Positions 7,859-16,169 of a stretch of 64,000 nt of DNA are shown piece by piece; the stretch's first letter is position 1, and every line of letters begins with the position of its first letter. The stretch is from the NCBI GenBank assembly GCA_020048055.1, contig JAIFNA010000001.1, positions 72,222-136,221 on the forward strand, written 5' to 3'. This stretch comes from Arcobacter sp. (GTDB lineage Bacteria > Campylobacterota > Campylobacteria > Campylobacterales > Arcobacteraceae). The position numbers and the translations under genes are program-made. The notes under the pieces are model-generated. The model ran no database searches. It saw only the letters and a list, made by a program, of their open reading frames with translations, and was not told the DNA's origin.

Positions 7859-8131
7859 TTAGATAATTATTGCTCCATCTTCAAAAAGTAGTGGTAATCC
7901 TCGCCCAAGCATAAGTGGTTCTGGGTCGATTTCAATGATATTTATCTTGTCCTCTTCTTTCTTGATGATTTTTGAAAGTTTAGTCAAAATCTTTTTTGCT
8001 TCACTTCTACTAAGCGGTGTATGAAGGGCTGATTTTTGTCCGCCAAGACTAAGCGGATAGGAAAGTTTTCTAGTACGATAAAGTCGTTTTTCATTTGCTA
8101 TATCGTAGCAAAGTAGGTAGTCTTTTACCAT
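7859..8131 (-). CDS. Cas2-like protein (first Cas2 of the locus)
   Basis: This 90-residue protein opens with MVKDYLLCYDIANEKRLYR, nearly the same strand and Asp motif as the other Cas2. It continues with the Cas2-type segment LGGQKSALHTPLSRSEAKKI and a strand ending IIEIDPEPLML. Its C-terminal half differs from the canonical Cas2 at 6375-6650. The ATG overlaps the end of the NYN-like gene by seven bases and has AAAGGTACAAA upstream. Two different Cas2 proteins around one Cas1 suggest a Cas2 heterodimer or two alternative integrases. Which one is active cannot be told. Confidence 0.85.
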   Translation of the reverse strand: MVKDYLLCYDIANEKRLYRTRKLSYPLSLGGQKSALHTPLSRSEAKKILTKLSKIIKKEEDKINIIEIDPEPLMLGRGLPLLFEDGAIII

Positions 8132-8967
8132 TTTGTACCTTTTTTATAAAATTGACTTAAATCGATGTAGTTGTCAAACTTTACAATATCTTCGATTACT
8201 GGTTTTTGGGTGATAAATTTATCTATATCGTAGAACTTATAAAACTTTATCTCTTTGTGAAATTCTATGGCAAATTTATAGTATGCCTGTGGTGTTCTTT
8301 CCTCTCTTTGGTACCTTTTTTTAAACAACTTTACACAATTTCTGCATACTTTTTTTCTAAAATTGATACCATTTTCAAGTCGGAAAAGTGCATTACCAAG
8401 AAATTTATATTCTGGGTCAATATAGTGGAGATTTTGGCATACTTGACATGGAATATAGTTTTCTAAATTTGGTAGTGGTTCTAGTTTTGGCTCATTTTGT
8501 ATGGAGTGCCTTTTTCGTTTTTTATCTTTTCCGTAAAATATATTGATTTTTAATTTTTCTGCTTTGAGTGGGATAAACATCATAAGATTTCTTTGGTAAT
8601 TTGTGCTTACTATAAGATGAAGAGATTTTTTGTATCTTAGTATCTTAGAGATGAGTGGAGCAAAATATTTATTGGAAGTAACAACTATAAAATGGGTGTA
8701 CTTTGCCAATAATTCTTTAAAATAATCAGAAGTATAAAAATCTCTTACACTCTCTTCATGGAGATATTCTATCTGGTTTTTTTGAATATATTCGCTGTTT
8801 ATCTCTGTCAACAGTGCAAAAGGAAAAAGAGAAAATATCAAAGTATGATGTGGGATAACCGTAAGTTTTTTTTCAAAATATTGTTTGTTTTGAAGTGAAA
8901 CAGAGGAAAAATCCCATATCAATAGAGTGTCTTCTTTGATTTGTAAATCTAGATTTTCAAAAATCAT
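8125..8967 (-). CDS. Degenerate NYN-domain protein with zinc finger, in the cas operon
   Basis: The 280-residue product is a diverged paralogue of the NYN protein at 23452-24318. Residues 13-115 follow the NYN/PIN-like core (DTLLIWDF, THFIVVTSNKYF), but the catalytic SDSDF of the paralogue reads SNKYF here and only Asp19 of the acidic set remains. A basic linker (KDKKRKRH) leads to a zinc-binding CQVC...CRNC motif (Cys174, 177, 208, 211). A conserved tail follows: LFKKRY, then a helix ending FYKFYDIDKFIT. It lies between the 46-aa gene (TAATG overlap) and the cas2-like gene (7-base overlap). An RNA- or DNA-binding role in adaptation is inferred from the lost catalytic residues and the position. 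Confidence 0.7.
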   Translation of the reverse strand: MIFENLDLQIKEDTLLIWDFSSVSLQNKQYFEKKLTVIPHHTLIFSLFPFALLTEINSEYIQKNQIEYLHEESVRDFYTSDYFKELLAKYTHFIVVTSNKYFAPLISKILRYKKSLHLIVSTNYQRNLMMFIPLKAEKLKINIFYGKDKKRKRHSIQNEPKLEPLPNLENYIPCQVCQNLHYIDPEYKFLGNALFRLENGINFRKKVCRNCVKLFKKRYQREERTPQAYYKFAIEFHKEIKFYKFYDIDKFITQKPVIEDIVKFDNYIDLSQFYKKGTKW

Positions 8968-9107
8968 TAAAACTCCCTTTTTGCATAATCAAAATCTTTT
9001 TGATTTTTTCTTGTGTAGAGCTTTTTGCTTTTTTTGGTTCTTGTAACTGGGTTGAAGCCCCAAACAATTCTTGTTTTTATTTGTGATGTTTTTATTGTAA
9101 GTTTCAT
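8967..9107 (-). CDS. 46-aa basic protein in the cas operon
   Basis: A 47-codon ORF starts at the ATG at 9105-9107 with AAGGAAATCGT upstream. Its TAA shares bases with the ATG of the NYN-like gene (TAATG), so the two are translationally coupled. The product is very basic and ends QKDFDYAKREF. Its core, WGFNPVTRTKKSKKLYTRK, is rich in Lys and Arg and suggests nucleic-acid binding. It has no signal peptide or membrane segment. No family was recognised. Confidence 0.65.
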   Translation of the reverse strand: MKLTIKTSQIKTRIVWGFNPVTRTKKSKKLYTRKNQKDFDYAKREF

Positions 9108-9173
9108 ACGATTTCCTTTTTATTTATAGGGAAATTGTATGAAATATTTATGTCAGATTTTGTCGTTTTAAAA

Positions 9174-10409
9174 TTAAATTAGTTTTTTGAGCGCTAGACT
9201 TTCATATTGAAAGATTAAGCTTGCAATATCTTTTTTTATGTCCGCAAAAGGTGTACTTGAGTTTGCATGGGCTAGATTGTTTCTTTTGTTGTCTATGTTT
9301 TTGTATAAAACTTCAATATTTAATTTACGATAACTATTTTGTAGCTTTTGATAATCGCTTTCTAAAAGTGTAATAGCTTTATTTTTATTATCTTTGGTAA
9401 ATTTTTCATAATCTTTCCAAGAGAGATTTTTGAAAAAATCACCGATTTTATATAAATCATTTTTGAATTGTTTTTCAATATTTTCTACCAAATTTGGATG
9501 CTCTTTTTTGATAGCAGATTTGATATACATTCGTATACTCTCATATAAAAGTGCCAAACTAAGAAGCATATATCTCTTTTCAAAAAGATTTTTTGAAAGT
9601 TCATAATAGGTCAAATATCTTTTTTTACTACTAAAATCTGATAATTCCTCAATCACTTTTTTTAAACTTTGTGCTTGATTTTTGATAGAGACTTCGTGTA
9701 CATTATCAAGCTCAGTTATTAAATTTTTTGCTGTGATAAATAAATTTCCTAGATTGAGTGCCATTAGGTCATTTGAAAAGTCATTGAGTTCTTGAAGAAG
9801 TTTTTTGTATTTTTGTGAGTTTATATGACTAGCCACTGTGTAATTTCTTTCAAATGTTGAGAGTACAAAAGCGATATTTGCAAGGTCGAGATACTCTTTG
9901 AGGTCGATGATTTCATACTCTTTGAACTGCACTATCTCTTTTGCAAATAAAATCTTTTTAATTTTTGAAGTATCTTTGAAATTTTGGATAATCAAATCAA
10001 CTATCATCAAAATTGGTAAATGCCGAAATCCATGTGAAACATCGATAATAAGCTCATCAAACTCATCAACGGCGTTGTTGATGATATTGAAAAGTTTCGT
10101 AAAATCTTTATCATCTTCAATAAAATATTTTTCATCAAAATGTGTAAACTCACTACCACTTTTTACCAAAACTTTTTCATTGACAGCTTTTGCCTCTTTG
10201 GTGTGAAGAGGGACGATAGTGTAGTCTTTAGAATATTTTTCACACAATAGAGGGAAAGTATTGAAATACTCTTTTGCATCAGCCTTATTTTCCTCAAAGT
10301 AGTATTGAGCTTTTTGGTGGTTGTCATTTCCACCAATTAATCCCAAAATAGTGATAACTGCTTTGGATTTTTTTGGAATACTTGTTTTTGCTACTATTTT
10401 GAGGGGCAT
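9174..10409 (-). CDS. CARF-HEPN ribonuclease, Csx1/Csx2 (TM1812) type
   Basis: This 411-residue protein should be a cyclic-oligoadenylate-activated RNase. The N-terminal CARF domain shows the TM1812-family traits: AVITILGLIGG, PLHTKEA and, near residues 122-131, DVSHGFRHLP. The C-terminal HEPN domain ends with RNNLAHA, a clear R-x4-H active site. The middle is helical and Lys-rich. The ATG at 10409 is preceded by AAAGGAAAATAAA. The gene lies 11 bases after the TIGR03986-like RAMP. It would degrade RNA nonspecifically once Cas10 makes the signal. The class of activator (cA4 or cA6) cannot be read from sequence. Confidence 0.88.
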   Translation of the reverse strand: MPLKIVAKTSIPKKSKAVITILGLIGGNDNHQKAQYYFEENKADAKEYFNTFPLLCEKYSKDYTIVPLHTKEAKAVNEKVLVKSGSEFTHFDEKYFIEDDKDFTKLFNIINNAVDEFDELIIDVSHGFRHLPILMIVDLIIQNFKDTSKIKKILFAKEIVQFKEYEIIDLKEYLDLANIAFVLSTFERNYTVASHINSQKYKKLLQELNDFSNDLMALNLGNLFITAKNLITELDNVHEVSIKNQAQSLKKVIEELSDFSSKKRYLTYYELSKNLFEKRYMLLSLALLYESIRMYIKSAIKKEHPNLVENIEKQFKNDLYKIGDFFKNLSWKDYEKFTKDNKNKAITLLESDYQKLQNSYRKLNIEVLYKNIDNKRNNLAHANSSTPFADIKKDIASLIFQYESLALKKLI

Positions 10410-10420
10410 TTTATTTTCCT

Positions 10421-12616
10421 TTATTTTATTGTTTTTATTTCAGCTTGTGCTTGTTTTAGTAAATTTAAAATAAATTCTGAGCCTTCATTCTTTTTTGAAT
10501 TCTCATATGTTTTAATAAAATTCTGTAAAGCACTTTTTAGAAATTTTTTATCTGCATTGTGTATATTATCCCACTTATCTTGAGCTTCTTGATTTACTTT
10601 TGCAAACTTATTTTGCTTTTGTGCCTCTTCTAAAGTATTTTGAATAGCTTGTAACTCATTAATTTTTTCATTTTCTGGATACTTAACAATAAAATTCTTG
10701 ATAATATGAATATCATTTGAAGAGAGTGCTTTTTCAAAATCATCATTTTCTTTTTTGATTTTTGCTTCTAATTCCTCTTTTTCTTTTTTAGCTTGAATTT
10801 CTTGTCGTGCTTTTTCTTCTCTCTCTTTAGCTATCTCCTCTTTTCTTGAAATCAAAGATTTTCTCTCTTCATCACTAAGAAGTGATTTAACTGTAACTGA
10901 TTTGATATTGTCAAGCGCTGTATAGTTTCTTAAATAGTCTTGCTCATTGCCTGTTTTATTTTTTGCAAACTCTGGTAGTTCTAAATATTTTAGTTTTGAA
11001 TTTCCATCATTTTTTTGTTCTGTTGCCATTGAAACTAACTCTTTTAAGTGCTCACTACTTGCCCAATTTGGTATTTGTTCTGTTAGTGTAGTTTCAAACT
11101 CTTTAAGATAACTATTGATATCTTTTACACCATCAAGCTTTAACTCAATTTTGCCATAACCTAAAGATTTTGCCATACCAATATTGTGAAATGTTTTAGT
11201 GGTGTTGTGAAATGTAAGTGCTGAAAGCAATGCTCCAATCTCTGCTTTTTGAAGATTGTGATATCTCAGTTTACCTTTGAATACTACTTCATCTTTTAAG
11301 GGCTTAAATGTTGTACCGACATTATCATTACCAGTAATTGTTGTTTTTGTAGTTTGATTTGAATTATGAATAGGGTATCTTTTTCTACCTGCAATTTCAA
11401 AATAACTATCCATAAAAGTAGTGAATAATTTTCCATCAGTTTGTTGAACATAGATTGGATAGTATGAAGCTCGTGGTGTTCCTAAAATCTCTTTTCTAGG
11501 ATTCATTGGAGTTATATTTGAAATCGCTTTAAAATGGCTAAATTGTACTCTTCCTTTTAATGCTTCCTTTTTTTCTTTATTGATATAACCAAATATTGTT
11601 TGAGCTAAATCCAAATCTTCACTTTCAAAATGTGCTTTTGGAATACCATCTTTAATACTATGAGAATACGGTAATTTATAAAGATATGAAAGTCCAAAAT
11701 GTTTTATGGTAGCACCATCTTTTTGAAAAAATACAGGAACTTTCTCTCCATTTTCAAGTTTCTTTTTCCAATAAGTCCAATCTGGTGATTCTTTTGGTTC
11801 TGTTGTTCGTTTGTCAAAATAGGCGAATTTGAAGTTTTCCATAGCTTCTTTTGAAACTGGTAATTCACCTTTTGCATCAAAAAATAAAAACTCATACCCT
11901 TTTCCATCTCCCATTTTACCTGTATCTTTTCTTGGAGTTGGTTGACCTGTTAGAACTAAAATAGCTTTATTTTTATCATCTTTTGAGTAGTTATAAAAAA
12001 CTCTATTGTCATATTTTGCATTCGTTTTTGACTTAAAAGGTTCAGATAAAGTTATTGCCTTTAATCCTGCTCCAATCTTATTATATTTATACTCTGAAGA
12101 TTTTTGTTTTTGATTTTTTGCATCAAAATTATTTCCCTTAAAATATTGTGCAAATTTAACATTTAGTGCTTTATCTATCTCTTCATGTCTTATGCGTCCG
12201 ACTTCTCCGCAATCTTCAATGATATAGTTATTATTGACTTTTTTAAGCCAACCACCAAAGGTAGGTTTTTTCATTTCGCTCATATAAAAATTATCTGCTT
12301 TTGATAAATCTCTAACCGCATAAGTGTTGTCATCAAAAATTTCATCTCTCATTTTAGAAAAACTCATAATCTCCAAAACATTTCTAACCATCCCTTTGAC
12401 ACTGGTCGACGGGATATAATATTGTCCATTATGTTGACAAAATTCCTCTTTGTTTTCGTGGTCTCTTATAAAAATTGGACTTTTAGCCGTAATTGTAATC
12501 CCTATCTCACCACTTTCACCATCTTCAAATGGTATATCGTGACTGACTTGTTCACTCCAAGTTGGATAAAAAACCTCTTTATTTAGAGGTACAAAATTGT
12601 ATGGTGCTGTTATCAT
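10421..12616 (-). CDS. RAMP protein of the TIGR03986 type with C-terminal coiled coil
   Basis: The 731-residue product starts APYNFVPLNKEVFYP, a hallmark of the TIGR03986 RAMP family of type III loci. It carries YIPSTSVKGMVRNVLEI, the glycine/serine loop seen in Cas7 and Csm5-like proteins, and a second RAMP region ending IGMAKSLGYGKIELKL. After about residue 590 it has a long charged coiled coil (EEIAKEREEKARQEIQAKKE) not typical of simple Cas7 proteins. It likely caps or extends the effector backbone. Its ATG overlaps the csx19 stop (ATGA). Confidence 0.82.
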   Translation of the reverse strand: MITAPYNFVPLNKEVFYPTWSEQVSHDIPFEDGESGEIGITITAKSPIFIRDHENKEEFCQHNGQYYIPSTSVKGMVRNVLEIMSFSKMRDEIFDDNTYAVRDLSKADNFYMSEMKKPTFGGWLKKVNNNYIIEDCGEVGRIRHEEIDKALNVKFAQYFKGNNFDAKNQKQKSSEYKYNKIGAGLKAITLSEPFKSKTNAKYDNRVFYNYSKDDKNKAILVLTGQPTPRKDTGKMGDGKGYEFLFFDAKGELPVSKEAMENFKFAYFDKRTTEPKESPDWTYWKKKLENGEKVPVFFQKDGATIKHFGLSYLYKLPYSHSIKDGIPKAHFESEDLDLAQTIFGYINKEKKEALKGRVQFSHFKAISNITPMNPRKEILGTPRASYYPIYVQQTDGKLFTTFMDSYFEIAGRKRYPIHNSNQTTKTTITGNDNVGTTFKPLKDEVVFKGKLRYHNLQKAEIGALLSALTFHNTTKTFHNIGMAKSLGYGKIELKLDGVKDINSYLKEFETTLTEQIPNWASSEHLKELVSMATEQKNDGNSKLKYLELPEFAKNKTGNEQDYLRNYTALDNIKSVTVKSLLSDEERKSLISRKEEIAKEREEKARQEIQAKKEKEELEAKIKKENDDFEKALSSNDIHIIKNFIVKYPENEKINELQAIQNTLEEAQKQNKFAKVNQEAQDKWDNIHNADKKFLKSALQNFIKTYENSKKNEGSEFILNLLKQAQAEIKTIK

Positions 12617-13023
12617 TTATCATCTCCTTTTGCAAATCCTACAAAGACTACTTTTTTGAGTTTTAGTGTAGGAATATTTTCACAAAATGGGTCGTTTTCC
12701 TCTTCCCAAATCTGAGCCATTTTAATTTTATAACTAAAATCTTTTATATCTGAAATATATTTTTCGGTATCTTTTGATGCTATATTTGAAATATCTGTTG
12801 TTGAAATCAACCAACTATCATTTATTTGTCTAATCATTACAGATTCACTTCCGTTACAAAAATGAGCCTCATAGATAAAGCCACTTTCATCAACTATCTC
12901 AACCTTTTTAGCACCTGTAAATATATCTTTTTCTTTATCTATTGGACGATTTGAAAATTGAACATAACCTTCATAATCCCTATAATTTTCATTTATTATT
13001 TTTGCAATATCTTCTTTTCTCAT
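12613..13023 (-). CDS. csx19: Csx19-like type III-D protein (TIGR03984 type)
   Basis: This 136-residue protein lies between two RAMP genes with ATGA overlaps on both sides. Size, position and segments such as GFIYEAHFCNGSESVMIRQ, WLISTTDI and KKVVFVGFAKGD match my recollection of the Csx19/TIGR03984 family, which accompanies Csx10. The biochemical role of Csx19 is a small structural subunit in III-D complexes. The assignment is by context plus pattern and a profile search would settle it. Confidence 0.68.
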   Translation of the reverse strand: MRKEDIAKIINENYRDYEGYVQFSNRPIDKEKDIFTGAKKVEIVDESGFIYEAHFCNGSESVMIRQINDSWLISTTDISNIASKDTEKYISDIKDFSYKIKMAQIWEEENDPFCENIPTLKLKKVVFVGFAKGDDK

Positions 13024-14318
13024 AGTTTTTCTCCATCTTTTAAAACAGTTCCAATAAACACTCCATGCCCTTTTGTTGTAGCCCCACCAAGAGGAAGCAT
13101 ACCTGTAGCTATATCTTTAAGTGTAGTTTCAAATGCTTTTAGTTCATCAGACACAATTGACTTTTCAAGTAAAATTTCTATTTCGTACTTATCATTGTCT
13201 TTAGATATAGTTTTTTCTTGAAATAATGCCCCATCAAGTCCTCCACCTGTAAATCTATCAATTGCCACATGGTCAAATGTTTTAGTTTGCCCACCATCAT
13301 TTTTAAAACAATCAGAGATAAGGATTTTCCCTTTTTGTCCAAGTTCAGTTTCGTTATCACTTGCTAACTCTTTTTTGTGTCCAAAAATAGCATCAATAGA
13401 TAGAACTCCATTGTTTGCTTCTATTGTATTGCCTTTGAGTTTATTAAAATGATATGTTGTACGATGAGCAATTGCCCCTTTTACTGAACTTGCCGGTATT
13501 AATACTTTTTTAGCTGTTAGTTTTTTATTTTCATAGTCCACAACACTTTCATACACGGGTGTCATATCCGCATCATCATCTCCAAATCCACTCCCAAACA
13601 TGAAGAAATCTTCTGGGCAAATTTTGAGAGTATAGACTGTATAGTTGATATTTTGTCGTTCATCTTTTGGGAAAAGTTTTGAATATGAGGTATTAAGAGA
13701 AGACGATTTTTCTTGATATTCTTTGGTTGTAATTTCAAAAGTATCATAGCTACTAAGCTCATTTAAAATCTTAATATCCCCAAATCCTTTAGTGGTACCG
13801 CCACCCAATCTAAAAACTTTTGAATTGATAACTTTGATGAGTTCATCCCAATTTGAATGGTCATTGTCATCAGCTATTAGTTCTAGTCTAAATTTAAAAC
13901 GAGTACCTTTATAAACTACCTCTTCATCAAATTTTCCACTATTTTCACTGTCTGCTACACCTTTTGATGTAATCTTTGTGTGTTCTCTTTGAGGAAGGTT
14001 TTCAAAAATCTTTAAAAAGTCATTTTTATTTGGATTGAGTGTTTCTATCACTTGCATATCTTTATCACAAAGAAGTGCATTTGAGATGATAATCCTTGAG
14101 CCTTTTTCATCACCAAATATATCATTTGCAAAATTTTTATCAAACTCTTTTCGCAAAACTCCAGCAATAGAAGTTCCTAGTATCATAGGAAGCTCATTCC
14201 AATCTTTTTGTACAGGAGCATCTTGAAGCATATCAAGATCACTACTTCCTACTTTTAGAGGAGTTTTTGCTTCAAAAACTATATTGGCTATATATCTTTT
14301 GTTATACTTATTTCCCAT
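13020..14318 (-). CDS. Cas7-Cas7 fusion, Csm3-like RAMP
   Basis: Two Cas7/Csm3 modules are joined in 432 residues. Module 1 has VGSSDLDMLQDAPVQKD followed by GTSIAGVLRKEF, IFGDEKGSRIIISNALL and LGGGTTKGFGDIKI. Module 2 has FGSGFGDDDADMTP, IPASSVKGAIAHRT, HVAIDRFTGGGLDGALF and LPLGGATTKGHG. Each keeps an Asp at the place of the target-RNA-cutting Asp of Csm3. Fused Cas7 units forming the crRNA-binding backbone are typical of type III-D. The start overlaps csx10 by 11 bases. Confidence 0.9.
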   Translation of the reverse strand: MGNKYNKRYIANIVFEAKTPLKVGSSDLDMLQDAPVQKDWNELPMILGTSIAGVLRKEFDKNFANDIFGDEKGSRIIISNALLCDKDMQVIETLNPNKNDFLKIFENLPQREHTKITSKGVADSENSGKFDEEVVYKGTRFKFRLELIADDNDHSNWDELIKVINSKVFRLGGGTTKGFGDIKILNELSSYDTFEITTKEYQEKSSSLNTSYSKLFPKDERQNINYTVYTLKICPEDFFMFGSGFGDDDADMTPVYESVVDYENKKLTAKKVLIPASSVKGAIAHRTTYHFNKLKGNTIEANNGVLSIDAIFGHKKELASDNETELGQKGKILISDCFKNDGGQTKTFDHVAIDRFTGGGLDGALFQEKTISKDNDKYEIEILLEKSIVSDELKAFETTLKDIATGMLPLGGATTKGHGVFIGTVLKDGEKL

Positions 14319-15669
14319 CTTTTCCCCCTTTTGTGTGTTTACTTACTATCATCGCAAGAAGTTTTGTAAATTCTAGTGGATTAGATGATTTTTGAATCTC
14401 ACTGAAAAGCTTTCCTTTTGTATCTTCCCATTGTTTTTTTGAAGTACCTTTTGAGAAATAATCTTCTATTTTTACTATTAAATCCTCTTTATTTTGTGCT
14501 ATTGAAGCAAATATTCGTATTTGTCCCCATTGTGATTTTGATGGGCCAATTAAATCTTTGTACACTCTTTGCACATCAGATGAAACTTCAAATATGTCAT
14601 TTTCTTTTTGATGCTTATGAGATAAGAATGAGATAAGATTTTTATCAACATTGTCTTTTTGACTGTATTGTTTTTCTTGTATATATTTTGTAAGAATTGG
14701 ATTTTTAAAGGCTAGAAACTCTGGGTTGATGATAATATCTCCAAATCCTTCATTTAAAAATGCTCCTATTTTAGAAGGTATCTCATCTATGCAGTTTTGA
14801 ACTGCTATGATGCTCCCATTGTTTATACAAACTCTTGTATATTCTTTTGTTTGTCGTTTGTAGTTGTATGGATGATATGTAGAAGTTTTGATATATGTTT
14901 TATCCCAAACTATCTCTCCACTTGTAAGTCCTAAATTTTCTATAGTTGGTGTACTTGTAAAGTTTCCATCTTTATCATACAAAGCTAATCTTGAATTTAC
15001 ATAGATATAAGTCAAATTTTCAGATGGTTTTTTACTCTCTATTTGTTTTGGAGTGTCTATTAGAGATATCAATACTTGACCATATTGACTTGTTTTTGAT
15101 TTTCCTAGTTTTTTTGTTCCAAGAAGATTTTGTTCTACTTGTAAGATATATTTTTCATCTTTGTATGAAACTTTAAATATCCAATTTGACCCAGATTTTA
15201 AAGCACTATATCCGTACATTCCACTATCTTGGCTTTTTCTATTTTCTTTATCATATGATGATTTTTGAGAGTAGTTATATTCAGGCAATATAAATGTTCC
15301 AGATGAAGTCATAAAACCATTTCGTATTTGTTTTAGTTGTTGTTGATCTTCTCTTAAAGTTTTTTCTTCTTCATTGGTGAGTTCTAATCTATTAAAAATC
15401 CCTTCTCCAACTTTTAGAGAATGAAAAACTAGTGGTATTTTATATGTTTGTTCTGCTTCAATAGCAATATGAGCGTCTCCAAATTGCACTGCTCCACTAT
15501 GAAAAACTTCAAAAGCATCATCTCCAAAACTATCATAAGCAGTTGCTACCATACCTAAAAAGTTACTACCACTTATAAAATCACTTAAAGCTACATTTCC
15601 TTGTGTATTTGAACTAGCTGGAAGTACAATATCACTTAAAAATTCACAATTATAGTATTTCGTTATCAT
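14308..15669 (-). CDS. csx10: Csx10, Cas5-group RAMP of type III-D
   Basis: This 453-residue protein opens YYNCEFLSDIVLPASSN and continues ALSDFISGSNFLGMVATAYD, FHSGAVQFGDAHIAIE, FGDIIINPEFL. These are the marks of Csx10, the large Cas5-like subunit that binds the crRNA 5' tag region and defines type III-D. An ATGA overlap joins it to the upstream cas7 gene. The C-terminal third (QWGQIRIFASIAQNKEDL and after) is helical and probably contacts the complex tail. Confidence 0.85.
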   Translation of the reverse strand: MITKYYNCEFLSDIVLPASSNTQGNVALSDFISGSNFLGMVATAYDSFGDDAFEVFHSGAVQFGDAHIAIEAEQTYKIPLVFHSLKVGEGIFNRLELTNEEEKTLREDQQQLKQIRNGFMTSSGTFILPEYNYSQKSSYDKENRKSQDSGMYGYSALKSGSNWIFKVSYKDEKYILQVEQNLLGTKKLGKSKTSQYGQVLISLIDTPKQIESKKPSENLTYIYVNSRLALYDKDGNFTSTPTIENLGLTSGEIVWDKTYIKTSTYHPYNYKRQTKEYTRVCINNGSIIAVQNCIDEIPSKIGAFLNEGFGDIIINPEFLAFKNPILTKYIQEKQYSQKDNVDKNLISFLSHKHQKENDIFEVSSDVQRVYKDLIGPSKSQWGQIRIFASIAQNKEDLIVKIEDYFSKGTSKKQWEDTKGKLFSEIQKSSNPLEFTKLLAMIVSKHTKGGKDGK

Positions 15670-16169
15670 TTGATTACCTCGATTTTACATCTTCCAAGAC
15701 CTCTATTTCTATTGAGTCCTATTTGTTTTATCATACCTAGTGCTTGAGTTATTAACTCCTCATCTTCACACTCTATTGTCCCACTTAAAAGTAAAGGTAC
15801 TACAACTTCTATCTCTCGTAAACTTTTATCCACTGCGATTCCATTTTCTCCAATTTGTGTAGAGGTAACTTTATCAAAAAGATGTTTTTTGAGTATTGGA
15901 TTATTGATAAGATAATTTGCTGTATCTTCATCTAAAGTAGCATTTGAAAAATATGAACTCGCTATATTGCTCCCTTTGTCACCAAATATTTCTTTTACTT
16001 TTGAATTATCAAGAAGTTCCACCATCTCTTTTACTAATCCTTTAAGTGTTTTTCCTGGAAGATATGGCAATCCATCACTATCTTTTACTACCAAACTATC
16101 CATTGAAGGACCCGCACTAGCACCACTGCTTAAATGCCAAAAGTCATAAAAAGTTATATTATATTTCAT
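15666..16169 (-). CDS. Cas7, single-module Csm3-like RAMP
   Basis: A single RAMP module of 167 residues. It carries SGASAGPSMDSLVVKDSDG, placing an Asp where Csm3 has its RNA-cleaving Asp, then LPYLPGKTLKGLVKEM, VKEIFGDKGSN and the glycine-rich end LNRNRGLGRCKIEV. It should be a backbone subunit that contacts and cleaves target RNA at 6-nt steps. The gene joins cas10 by a TAATG overlap and csx10 by ATGA. Confidence 0.88.
   Translation of the reverse strand: MKYNITFYDFWHLSSGASAGPSMDSLVVKDSDGLPYLPGKTLKGLVKEMVELLDNSKVKEIFGDKGSNIASSYFSNATLDEDTANYLINNPILKKHLFDKVTSTQIGENGIAVDKSLREIEVVVPLLLSGTIECEDEELITQALGMIKQIGLNRNRGLGRCKIEVIK

Noticed and set aside
8206..8466. Plus-strand ORF inside the NYN-like gene
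   Set aside because: It is antisense to well-supported zinc-finger coding sequence and has no ribosome site.
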